NCBI GenBank assembly: GCA_963786395.1
Contig: CAWAZD010000010.1
Span: 1-64,000, forward strand
Direction: 5' to 3'
DNA: 64,000 nt
Source of the DNA: Fen-1301 sp963786395
Lineage (GTDB): Bacteria > Bacteroidota > Ignavibacteria > Ignavibacteriales > Ignavibacteriaceae
A program made the translations under genes and the position numbers. Shown here in pieces: positions 18,223 through 26,485 of this stretch (the stretch's first letter is position 1; every line of letters begins with the position of its first letter). The notes under the pieces were generated by a model. That model saw nothing but the letters and a program-made list of their open reading frames with translations. It did not search any database and was not told the origin of the DNA.

Positions 18223-18864
18223 ATGGAATCAATAAATCTTTTTATTTGGTCCGGTGAGCCAATCTTTATTGAAGGAATAAAAAATATATTTAATAGGGAT
18301 ATCTCCTTAAATATTTATGAATATGATGAGAACAGTCTGAGTTCATCAATTAAAATCAGAAAAAATGTTTTTAATTTTATTTTAATAAATGATGTATGTT
18401 CAGATAAAGATACAATTATTAATTTTATTTCCACACTGTCATTAAACTCAAAATCTCTTAATACAATTATATGTACTAATCGTGAAGATGCTGATTATCT
18501 GATAAAACTAAATAAATTGGGGGTTAAGGGATTTATTCATTTAGGCTCAACATTCGCAACTCTTCCATCGATTCTTAACTTAATAAATAGTGGTAATGTT
18601 TATTATGATCCGATACTTAAAAATTTATTATCAAATAGAGCCGTCAATGATAATAAGGTAAACATTTCAAATCAGATATTGACCAAAAGAGAAAAAGAAG
18701 TTTTGCTGCTTATCTCAAAAGGTTTGAAGAATATTGAAATCGCACAAGAACTATACATTAGTCCCCGAACAATAGAGATACATAAATCCCACTTAATAGA
18801 AAAATTTAATCTCACCGGAGCTTCTGAATTATTGAAGTACGCCGTTAAATTAAAGTTACCGTAA
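18223..18864 (+). CDS. LuxR/NarL-type regulator with degenerate receiver
   Basis: A 213-residue DNA-binding protein. Residues 153-213 are a GerE/LuxR helix-turn-helix: LTKREKEVLLLISKG, NIEIAQELYIS, RTIEIHKSHLIEKF. The N-terminal 120 residues have receiver-like alternation. The acidic pocket is replaced (IWSGEPIFIEG where IADDHP... is usual), and the phospho-acceptor position falls at Asn56-Asp57 in FILINDV. Phosphorylation control is therefore doubtful, and a ligand or protein signal is possible. No histidine kinase lies nearby. The next genes, 155 bp downstream on the same strand, are the two small peptides, so it most likely controls the peptide cluster. That link is inference. Confidence 0.85.
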   Translation: MESINLFIWSGEPIFIEGIKNIFNRDISLNIYEYDENSLSSSIKIRKNVFNFILINDVCSDKDTIINFISTLSLNSKSLNTIICTNREDADYLIKLNKLGVKGFIHLGSTFATLPSILNLINSGNVYYDPILKNLLSNRAVNDNKVNISNQILTKREKEVLLLISKGLKNIEIAQELYISPRTIEIHKSHLIEKFNLTGASELLKYAVKLKLP

Positions 18865-18906
18865 ACCAACCGCACGATTATTTATAAATATAGGGGAATT
18901 CCCTTA

Positions 18907-18935
18907 TTGACACAGTTGATAATTATAAATATTAT
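18907..18935 (+). promoter_or_regulatory. sigma70-like promoter before the peptide genes
   Basis: TTGACA at 18907-18912, 17 nt, then TATTAT at 18930-18935. That is a perfect -35, ideal spacing and a one-mismatch -10, 84 nt before the first peptide's ATG. The DNA is AT-rich and the organism may use a different core sigma consensus, so it is a candidate only. Confidence 0.4.
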
Positions 18936-19018
18936 TAGCTATAAACATATATAATTAAACCACAGTCAGTATAATATTTATTCTTGTCATTTTTAAAACA
19001 ATTTTGAACGGAGGTTAA

Positions 19019-19147
19019 ATGTTAAATGTATTTGAAGAATTAAATAGTGTAAAAGAGGATGAAGTTGTGGACGGCACCCCGGTAGACGTTGGTGGAGTCC
19101 TTGTTCTTGTTGGCTTTATTATTGTAACTATTTATAGTCCCACATAA
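19019..19147 (+). CDS. putative RiPP precursor peptide 1
   Basis: A 42-residue open frame with a strong GGAGG site (19010-19014) 4 nt before ATG. The N-terminal 19 residues are acidic and helix-prone: FEEL-N-SVK-E-DEVV-DG. After this come PVDVGG, then the very hydrophobic VLVLVGFIIVTIY and SPT at the end. There is no Cys. Compared with the second peptide, 13 of the first 19 residues are identical, while the C-terminal half shares almost nothing. That is the leader/core pattern of RiPP precursors. The leader end (VVDGT) could be a double-glycine-like cleavage site, and VGG is an alternative. It could instead be a small bacteriocin-like membrane peptide. Confidence 0.75.
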   Translation: MLNVFEELNSVKEDEVVDGTPVDVGGVLVLVGFIIVTIYSPT

Positions 19148-19246
19148 AAGTTATTTAAATCATAAAATGATTTCTTATGCAAGGAATATTAATGTTTGTT
19201 ATAAATTAAGCATAGTTCTCATAAATTATTATTTTAAGAGGTTAAA

Positions 19247-19378
19247 ATGATCAGTATATTTGAAGAATTAAAAAGTGTTAAAGTGGATGAGGTAGTTGAA
19301 GGAGCAGGAGCCCCAATCGAAGCGATTGTTGCTGTTGTAATCATTGGTGTCTCATTCATCGCAGGTATAGCTACATAA
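19247..19378 (+). CDS. putative RiPP precursor peptide 2
   Basis: A 43-residue open frame, 99 nt after peptide 1, with GAGG (19238-19241) 5 nt before ATG. The leader is FEEL-K-SVK-V-DEVV-EG, then AGAPIEA, then the hydrophobic IVAVVIIGVSFIAGIAT. It again has no Cys and ends in Thr, like peptide 1. The nearly equal lengths and the same leader suggest one processing system acts on both, perhaps giving a two-component product. Too short for ordinary gene callers at default limits. The region between the two peptides holds only a small hairpin (AAATCAT/ATGATTT, 19157-19173). Confidence 0.75.
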   Translation: MISIFEELKSVKVDEVVEGAGAPIEAIVAVVIIGVSFIAGIAT

Positions 19379-19455
19379 ATTAGTTCATTATATTTTTGCA
19401 TCCTGTTCTTAAAGGATTATTGAACTATTTTTATAGAGAGTTGTTATTCAACATC

Positions 19456-19508
19456 AAAGATATGTGTGGTTTATATAAATCTTAACCATACATATCTTTT
19501 TATTTTTA
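19456..19508 (+). terminator. rho-independent terminator after the peptide genes
   Basis: AAAGATATGTGTGGTT (19456-19471) pairs with AACCATACATATCTTT (19484-19499): a 16-bp stem with one G-T pair and a 12-nt loop. TTTTTATTTTTAT follows. It would end or attenuate peptide transcripts before the enzyme genes, letting peptides be made in excess over enzymes. Confidence 0.8.
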
Positions 19509-19736
19509 TATCATTGGGAATAAATGCTAAAAATACACCCCATATTCTGAACAATAATTAAAGGTAATAATCTTATCCAATAATAAGCTGAATAAAGCTT
19601 TAATTATGTCCTTCAAAAGGGAATATTACAGTAAAGAGATTGAAGCATAAATAGCCTTAGATCAAGTAAAGTGAATTTGCAGCATTAGTGAAATTTCAAA
19701 AGAATACAAAGCCGGCCAGGTTATAAATCAGGATAT
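19509..19736. other. gap between terminator and protease gene
   Basis: No open frame of note. It should contain the start signals of the enzyme genes if these are not read through the terminator. No clear promoter is visible; TGAATTTGC near 19671-19679 is only a weak -7-like match. Confidence 0.35.
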
Positions 19737-20399
19737 TTGCGGTCTACCAATAATAATCAAAAGGAATTCGACTTGTTACATATGCTTTATCTCCTGCCTG
19801 GTTTAAATACAGTAATGAACAGGTATCTAATATTAAAAAAGATTATTTTTCTTTTTGTTGTTCTAATTTTTATTTTTTATGCATTCAACAAGAAGTTAAT
19901 TGACTGCCCGATTAACTTCTTGAAGATAGAGGATCTATTTATTGGTTTATTTTCAGGAATCAGTATTTTTTATTTTTCTGTACTTATATCGAGAATGTTA
20001 AAAAGATTATCATTAACAAATAATAATAGTAAAACCAGAAGCTTTATAAAAGAAAGCTTAACTTCGGGACCGTATGCATTTTCTTTTTTCTTTACAATAA
20101 TATCTATATTTATTATTTCTATAACTGAAGAAATTATTTTTAGGTCCATAATACTATTTTATTTCTGTAAATATTTTAATGATTTACTGGCTATATTATT
20201 TTCCTCTGCTTTATTTTCTATCTACCATTTTAATAACAAATATTTACAACTATATATAATGGGGATTATACTCTCAGGCCTTGTATTATATACGGGTAAC
20301 CTTGCTTCAGCGATAACAGCACATATATTAAACAACATGATGGTGCTTTTTACACATAGTGCAATTTTAAAAGAAAAAAGGAAAAATGTTTATGAATAA
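19737..20399 (+). CDS. CPBP-family (CAAX-like) intramembrane protease
   Basis: A 220-residue membrane protein with about six to seven hydrophobic segments. All three motifs of the CPBP/ABI family are intact: EEIIFR (Glu131, Glu132, Arg136), FSIYH (Phe160, His164) and HILNN (His196, Asn200). These residues form the glutamyl-type active site in Rce1-like proteases. In bacteriocin and RiPP clusters such proteins act in maturation or self-immunity. Here it lies between the precursors and the modifying enzymes, and its 3' end overlaps the next gene by 14 bp. The start is uncertain: TTG at 19737, or ATG at 19782 (no good ribosome site). Confidence 0.85.
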   Translation: MRSTNNNQKEFDLLHMLYLLPGLNTVMNRYLILKKIIFLFVVLIFIFYAFNKKLIDCPINFLKIEDLFIGLFSGISIFYFSVLISRMLKRLSLTNNNSKTRSFIKESLTSGPYAFSFFFTIISIFIISITEEIIFRSIILFYFCKYFNDLLAILFSSALFSIYHFNNKYLQLYIMGIILSGLVLYTGNLASAITAHILNNMMVLFTHSAILKEKRKNVYE

Positions 20400-22111
20400 T
20401 TGCGTGTTTTTCTTAGATGGTGTAGGTGATTATTCAGTAGTTCAGAAAATAAATCGTACTAAAGTACCAAATAAATATTTTTCATTCTTATCATACTTAT
20501 TAAAGAAATATGGTTTTGAGGTTAAATACATTGATGCAAGATCAAGTATATTTTCAAAAGAATATTTAATTAAAATTATTACTGAACAGAAGCCTTTATC
20601 AATTTTGATCAATACAAATTATGATAACATTCAACATATTGCCAGATTGAATATAAAGGAAAGTTATAATGACATTAATGTAGTATTATTTTCTGATAAC
20701 TTTGACTTGAATTGGTTATCTCATTTTGGAGAAGTAACAATAGATCATTTTATTATTTCGGATAAGTCAATTGACATAAGCGATTTTATCCGGAGAATTC
20801 TACAACATCTTATCCCAATTAATAATGTATTATCCTGTAATTTAAAAGATATTTCCCATTTATCTGTTGATAAGTTAGTTTCAGATTGGACATTTATTGA
20901 TGATTTATCTGGTTATTCAATTGAATTGAATGTTGCATCAGGTTGTCCAAGGAAATGTAGTTTTTGTTCAATTGCCTGTACTGAAGTAAAGTTTCGGGAT
21001 ATTGATTTAGTAATCAATGAAATTGAATTCCTTTTAAATAATGGGATACAATATTTTCATGTGGCAAATCATAGTTTCACAACTGATTTACCTTACGTAG
21101 AAAAATTTTGTACTAAGCTAATATCTAAATTTAATGATAAAGATTTTTTATGGTCCTGTTTTGGGTTACCGGAATATTTATACAAAGAAAATTATATTTT
21201 TAAATTATTGAAAGAATCGAAACTCGGCAGAATAGAATTAAGCCTAGAAAGTGGTTCCAGAGATATATTACAACAGTATGATATTAATTTAAATAACGAA
21301 ATAATAATTGAAGTTATTAAAAATATAATCGAGAATGATATTACTTCAATCCTTGGGCATATAAATTATTGGCAGTACCAAAGAAAGTAAAAATTCTCTA
21401 AATGAAACTTTTGAATTTATTCAACAATTGATAAATATATCTTCAGGTTATATTGAATTTAATATTTCTTTCATTCATCCTGATGTTGGTTCTAGTCTTT
21501 ATAATACTGAAGATCAATCTTTTGAACGTTTCAGCAAAAGAAACATACGAAAATTAGGTTGTATGCAAGATACTGAAGAATTAAAATGTGTCGAATTAGT
21601 AACAACCAAACAACTATTTAATAAAGAAATTTACAAATTATTACGATCTTCTGTCTGCAAAATTAATCAAAAAAACAGATTAACGCATGTAGAATATTAT
21701 AAAAAAGGACTATGTACTCAATATTTCTTTCACTTTCTTAGTAGAAGCACAACAGGTGGATTACACCAACTTAAAAGTAGAAATCGTTTTTTTAAATTTA
21801 GCTGGGAAATTACAAACGAAATTGATAAATATTCACCATTTCTACTTAGTAAAGTATTAAAAAAAGATGAAAAGAATATTTTAGTTTTTGATCCGCTTCT
21901 ATCCAACTTAGATTCTTCACCGTTCTTAGTTATTTCAAGTGAGAACCTTAAAATGATACAGTTGGCAGATGGTAGAAAAACAGTCATTGAAATTGTAAAT
22001 ATATTATCGGATTTAACTGATGATCACCAAAATATTAGAATAAATCTCCTGGATTATTATAGTAAATTAGAATCTCTGGATTTATTACTATTTACAAAAA
22101 TTTTAAATTGA
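20386..22111 (+). CDS. B12-binding-like radical-SAM protein with C-terminal PqqD-like domain (one frameshift)
   Basis: Reads as one protein of about 574 residues split by a single indel at 21361-21370. The first frame (20386-21390) has a Rossmann-like N-terminus (1-140) and the [4Fe-4S] motif CPRKCSFC (Cys187, 191, 194). It then has GRIELSLESGSRDIL, the usual radical-SAM barrel strand. The frame stops shortly after ILGHIN. Dropping one A of ATAAATTATT gives ILGHIIIGSTKESKNSLNETF, which aligns with FILGNPGETKETFNESL in the next protein. The second frame (to 22111) ends with LKMIQLADGRKTVIEIVNIL and a final helix: a PqqD-like leader-binding fold. No His-based B12 motif is visible. Start: ATG 20386 or 20392. 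Probably acts on the small peptides. Confidence 0.8.
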
Positions 22112-22132
22112 AGTGAAAGGAGATCCTAAAAA

Positions 22133-23980
22133 GTGAAGGAAAATAAAGTTGACATTATATTTTTGGATGGATTAGAACCTCCAAATGTAAGTCCTAAATC
22201 GACATTTTTAACATATCTATTTACATTGGCTTCTGTTCTGGAAAACCATAATTATAGTTTTAAGATTTTGAATATAACCACACTTGGGGACTACTCATTA
22301 GATGGAATAATAAATTGTCTGAGAAAGTACACATTTAAAGCTATTGGAATTACAACAAATGTTGACAACATTAATTATGTCTACAAAGTTGTTGAGGCCA
22401 TTAATAATTATTTTCCGGAAGTTGTTATTATTCTGGGTGGAGCCCAGGTTACATTTTCAGATTTAAAAACCTTGAAAGAATGTAAATGCGATATTATTGT
22501 AAGATCTGAGGGAGAGGAAACATTAATAAAATTGTTAGATTATTACATTATGGATATAGGTAACATTATAGATATTAATGGTATTACCTATAGGAATAAT
22601 GGGGAAATTGTGCAAAATCAAAATGCACCTTTACTTGACATTAATGAGTTTCCTACTCCACAATATGCAATAATAAAAAATGAAAAATATTGGATTGTTC
22701 CGGAAGATACACCTTATAAGAATTTTCATCAATATTTAAAAGGAGTAGCAGCAGCAAATAGCATATTTTTTACTGGTAGGGGTTGCCCCTATAGGTGTTC
22801 TTTCTGTGTTGAGGGTAATTTGAATGTAAAACAAAGGAAAAGGGATACAGAAAAGGTAATCCAGGATTTCAAATATTTTTTAGAAATATTTGATACTCCT
22901 TATATAGTAATTGGTGATGATACTTTCACTTCCGGTCCTAAAAGAGTTGTTGAAATATGCCGTGAATTAAAAAAACTTAAAGAAAATAAAGATTTTATTT
23001 GGTTTGCTGAAGGCAGAGTTGATATACTATCAAAAAATTTATTCATTATTCCAATTATGCGTGACGCCGGGCTTTATAAATTACAAATTGGAATTGAATC
23101 AGGATCTCAAAAAATTCTTGATATTTATGAAAAAGGAATAACTCTGCAACAAATAGAAACTGTTGTTAGTGAATGTTCAAAAATTGACGATATTATTGTT
23201 CATGGGAATTTTATCTTAGGGAATCCAGGTGAAACCAAAGAAACATTTAATGAAAGTTTACTTTTTGCAAAAAAATTAATTGCTCTTTCCAATTATAAAA
23301 TTGACCTTTCCAGCGGATATCTTACTCCTTTTGTAGGTACCCCAATCCGAGAGGATCCTGGAAAATATGAGTTAGAAATTCTTTATGAAGATTTTGAATT
23401 TAATAAAACAGCTTTTGTAACTCCAATTTGCAAACCAAAGAATATCGATTTAGAAGATTTAGAAATTTTTGGGATTCAATTTGAATCCGAAATAACAAAA
23501 TATTATAGGGATAATATATGGAATTTACCGAAACATGAAATAGATAAAAAAATAAGATTTGATAAAAAATTTGGAAGCAGCGAAACTGGCGTAATAACAA
23601 AAGCCTGGGCCAAAACTTTTTATAAGTTGTTAACACTTCAACGGTATTATAAACTTTTAGATCAAAATTCGAGTATTGAGACCTCATCAAAGCCATTAGA
23701 TCCAAATGAAATAAAAATGCTTTGTCCTTTGCGGCTTTGGGACATTGATTTTATTACTAAAGAAAATGTATACAAATTTATTTCTTTCAATAATGAACAA
23801 GTAATTATTTCCGATAAGGATGTGTTTTTATGGGAAATGGCATCTGGCAAAAACACAATAGAAGATATTATAAATCACTCATTTTGCCCATTTCCAAATA
23901 ATGATCAATCCTTAAATTATATATTTAAATTTTATCAACAATTAGAAGAAAAATTTGCCCTGATATTTAGAGCTTTTTGA
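22133..23980 (+). CDS. B12-binding-like radical-SAM protein with C-terminal PqqD-like domain
   Basis: A 615-residue intact paralogue of the previous gene. Residues 5-145 are a B12-binding-like Rossmann domain, with PEVVIILGGAQVTF and IIVRSEGEETL as in BchE-type enzymes. CPYRCSFC (Cys218, 222, 225) binds the SAM cluster. FAEGRVDILSK, LQIGIESGSQKIL and GNFILGNPGETKET follow along the barrel. The end (about 560-612), FLWEMASGKNTIEDII plus a helix, has a PqqD/RRE pattern. The start is GTG with AAAGGAG 8 nt upstream, 21 bp after the first radical-SAM gene. B12-radical-SAM enzymes typically methylate unactivated carbons or cyclise, so Val/Ile-rich cores would suit. The precise reaction is not readable from sequence. 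Confidence 0.88.
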   Translation: MKENKVDIIFLDGLEPPNVSPKSTFLTYLFTLASVLENHNYSFKILNITTLGDYSLDGIINCLRKYTFKAIGITTNVDNINYVYKVVEAINNYFPEVVIILGGAQVTFSDLKTLKECKCDIIVRSEGEETLIKLLDYYIMDIGNIIDINGITYRNNGEIVQNQNAPLLDINEFPTPQYAIIKNEKYWIVPEDTPYKNFHQYLKGVAAANSIFFTGRGCPYRCSFCVEGNLNVKQRKRDTEKVIQDFKYFLEIFDTPYIVIGDDTFTSGPKRVVEICRELKKLKENKDFIWFAEGRVDILSKNLFIIPIMRDAGLYKLQIGIESGSQKILDIYEKGITLQQIETVVSECSKIDDIIVHGNFILGNPGETKETFNESLLFAKKLIALSNYKIDLSSGYLTPFVGTPIREDPGKYELEILYEDFEFNKTAFVTPICKPKNIDLEDLEIFGIQFESEITKYYRDNIWNLPKHEIDKKIRFDKKFGSSETGVITKAWAKTFYKLLTLQRYYKLLDQNSSIETSSKPLDPNEIKMLCPLRLWDIDFITKENVYKFISFNNEQVIISDKDVFLWEMASGKNTIEDIINHSFCPFPNNDQSLNYIFKFYQQLEEKFALIFRAF

Positions 23981-24151
23981 GATATTACAATATTTTATCT
24001 GAAATTGAAAATAACGTAATAAATAGCTTCAGGTAATGATTATAATAATGTTTACATTTAATATGTTAAGTATTTTACGTCTCAACTTCAGATAAGATAC
24101 ATAATGTTATACCTTTATTGATTTATTAAAGTAGTAGTGTTTTTAAATAAT

Positions 24152-26485
24152 ATGAAATTTATTTGTTTATTAAGCTTATTTTTCACTATTGGGAATTTAT
24201 GCAGCTTGAAAGGTCAATCTTTTCACGGCAAAGTAACAAGCACATCCGGGCTGCCTTTGCCTTATGCAAACATATATGTATTGAATTCTGGTACGGGAAC
24301 TACAACCAATGAGTCCGGGAATTATATTTTGAAATTACTACAAGGGGAATATAAGGTTGTATTTAGCTATCTCGGATACATAAGTGACACAATTAAGGTA
24401 GACATAAATAATAACCAGGTTTTAATTAAGGATATAACGCTCGAATCATCGCCAATTACTATGAGTCCTGTTTTTATTTCAGCGGATAATATAAACCTTG
24501 GAGCCCAGATAATTTTAAAGGTAATTGATAAAAAACAGGATTACCTAAGCAAAATTAAAAATTATACCTTCGATGCTTACACTAAAACCGAACTTAAAAT
24601 ATCGAGAAAGGATTCTCTAATAACTGCGGGAATATTTCAGAATCTGTCTAAAGGATACTTTAGTTATCCCGATAATTTTCAAGAAGTGGTAATTGCAAAA
24701 AAGCAAACCAAGAATTTATCCGAAGCGAACAATATTTTTTTAGCCGGAAGGATCCCTAATCTTTTAAATGATAAAATTCAAATTGATGAATTGAGTATTT
24801 ATAGTCCAATCAGTAAAGACGGTATGAAGTATTATAATTATGAAATTAAGGATACATCATATTATAAAGGACAAAAAATCTATTCAATTGAATTTAAACC
24901 CATAAATAAGTATGTCCCCTTATTCAGTGGAAATTTAAAAATAATAGATAAGATATATACGGTGGTATTTTTTGAATTAAATGGAGACAGCTGTATAATT
25001 TCAGCAGAAGAAAAAAATGTCAGTATGAGATGCGAATTTTCCGAATATCAAAATTATTTTTGGCTTCCTAAAATATTTTCAAAGAACTATCAGATGAATT
25101 TCAATTTTCCGGGTTTACCTCCTATTTATATTGCCCAGAATTCTTTATTCTCTGATTATATTTTAAATTCCAAGAATTTTGACTATAAATTTGATAACAA
25201 GGTTTTTGTAACTAAATTATCCGGCAAAGAAAAAGAAGCAGACCTTTGGCAGAGTCAACAAATTATACCGCTGACTAACAGAGAAAAGGATGCTAGCACC
25301 TTGATAGATAGTATAGTTGAGCATGCCAGCTTGGTAAAAAAAGCAATACTATCATTAACAAATAGTTATTCTATTTTTTCAGACATACCAATTACCGGCT
25401 TTGATGATTTCTATCATTACAACCGGGTAGAAGGTTCATATATAGGGTTAGGTCTTGATTCCAAGAATAATTTTCTGCCATTTAGAATTACAACAATTTG
25501 CGGTTACGGAATATCTGATAAAATAAATAAATATAAGTTTGATCTGAAATATATAGTAAGTGATAATGTGAATATTAATTTTACAAGAAGTAATGTTTTG
25601 GCTTATTTAAATCGATATTATGATTATTCCCAGTTTGACATTACTTATAACAGCTTATTTAACAAGCAAGATTATGCAGATTACTATTATACAAATAAAT
25701 ATTGTGCATTTATAAATTTTAATCTTTCGAATATTTGGAAGTTCAATTTAGGTTTTGCTTCAGAAAATCAGACGAATGTATCTTTGAATACCAATTGGAG
25801 CTTATTTAATAAAGACGACCGTTTTAGAAGAATTATCCCAGTTTCCGAGGGGAAAATAAATAGTATATTATTCGACTTTAATTATGATACAAAAAAATAC
25901 AATGACTTTGGCTGGTTTGAAAGCCCAGATTATTCAAGCAGCTATTTTGTTTTTGATTTAAATTACATTTACAGTTCGAAAAAATATTTAGAAAGTAATA
26001 ATAATTTCCAATCGCTCTTTTTACATATTGATTTATACAATCAGTTCAACTATATTTTTAATACCGACCTTACTTTGGAAACAGGAGTTCTATCAGGTGA
26101 TATAATTCCCCAATACCTTTTCCATTTTCCAGGCAATTATTCAACATTTTCCGGAATAAATACTTTTAGGACAATATTAAATGACAATTATTCCGGTAAA
26201 AGATACATAGGAATATTTGTTGAAAATAATTTCAATAATTATTTATTCAATCTCAGTGGGATATCTATACTAAAAAACGTTCCTTATAGTTTATTACTAT
26301 TTTCAAACATCGGTTTAATATCCAATTCGTCAAACTACGATTTAAGATCGCAGAATAAAATTTGTGAAATTGGTTTTGGCGTGGGGAATATCCTTTCATT
26401 TATTAGAATCAATTTTTCCTGGGAGTTATTTAATGAGATGCAGAATCATTTTAATATTAGTTTAGGCACATCAATCATCATGTAA
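24152..26485 (+). CDS. exported DUF5686-type outer-membrane protein with carboxypeptidase-regulatory-like domain
   Basis: About 777 residues from ATG 24152 (a GTG at 24137 is in frame but would precede the signal peptide). Residues 1-22 are a signal peptide ending LKGQS. Residues 23-105 form a CarboxypepD-reg-like sandwich: GKVTSTSGLPLPYANIYV, GTTTNESGNYIL, VVFSYLGY. The middle follows the DUF5686 family found in Bacteroidota outer membranes. The last 350 residues are aromatic-rich barrel-like strands, ending in NHFNISLGTSIIM. It lies 171 bp after the second radical-SAM gene on the same strand. It may export, sense or give immunity to the peptide product, or may simply be a neighbour. Confidence 0.8.
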   Translation: MKFICLLSLFFTIGNLCSLKGQSFHGKVTSTSGLPLPYANIYVLNSGTGTTTNESGNYILKLLQGEYKVVFSYLGYISDTIKVDINNNQVLIKDITLESSPITMSPVFISADNINLGAQIILKVIDKKQDYLSKIKNYTFDAYTKTELKISRKDSLITAGIFQNLSKGYFSYPDNFQEVVIAKKQTKNLSEANNIFLAGRIPNLLNDKIQIDELSIYSPISKDGMKYYNYEIKDTSYYKGQKIYSIEFKPINKYVPLFSGNLKIIDKIYTVVFFELNGDSCIISAEEKNVSMRCEFSEYQNYFWLPKIFSKNYQMNFNFPGLPPIYIAQNSLFSDYILNSKNFDYKFDNKVFVTKLSGKEKEADLWQSQQIIPLTNREKDASTLIDSIVEHASLVKKAILSLTNSYSIFSDIPITGFDDFYHYNRVEGSYIGLGLDSKNNFLPFRITTICGYGISDKINKYKFDLKYIVSDNVNINFTRSNVLAYLNRYYDYSQFDITYNSLFNKQDYADYYYTNKYCAFINFNLSNIWKFNLGFASENQTNVSLNTNWSLFNKDDRFRRIIPVSEGKINSILFDFNYDTKKYNDFGWFESPDYSSSYFVFDLNYIYSSKKYLESNNNFQSLFLHIDLYNQFNYIFNTDLTLETGVLSGDIIPQYLFHFPGNYSTFSGINTFRTILNDNYSGKRYIGIFVENNFNNYLFNLSGISILKNVPYSLLLFSNIGLISNSSNYDLRSQNKICEIGFGVGNILSFIRINFSWELFNEMQNHFNISLGTSIIM

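Larger units (their letters stand above)
18907..23980 (+). other. candidate RiPP biosynthetic locus
   Basis: In order: two short paralogous precursor-like peptides, a terminator, a CPBP-family membrane protease, and two radical-SAM proteins with B12-binding-like N-termini and PqqD-like C-termini. All are on one strand, with overlaps or short gaps among the last three. The LuxR-type gene upstream and the DUF5686-type exported protein downstream (24152-26485) may belong as well. No dedicated ABC exporter or C39 peptidase is present in the window. Confidence 0.75.

Noticed and set aside
20386..22111. Programmed frameshifting in the radical-SAM gene
   Set aside because: No slippery heptamer plus clear downstream structure; indels elsewhere make an error more likely.
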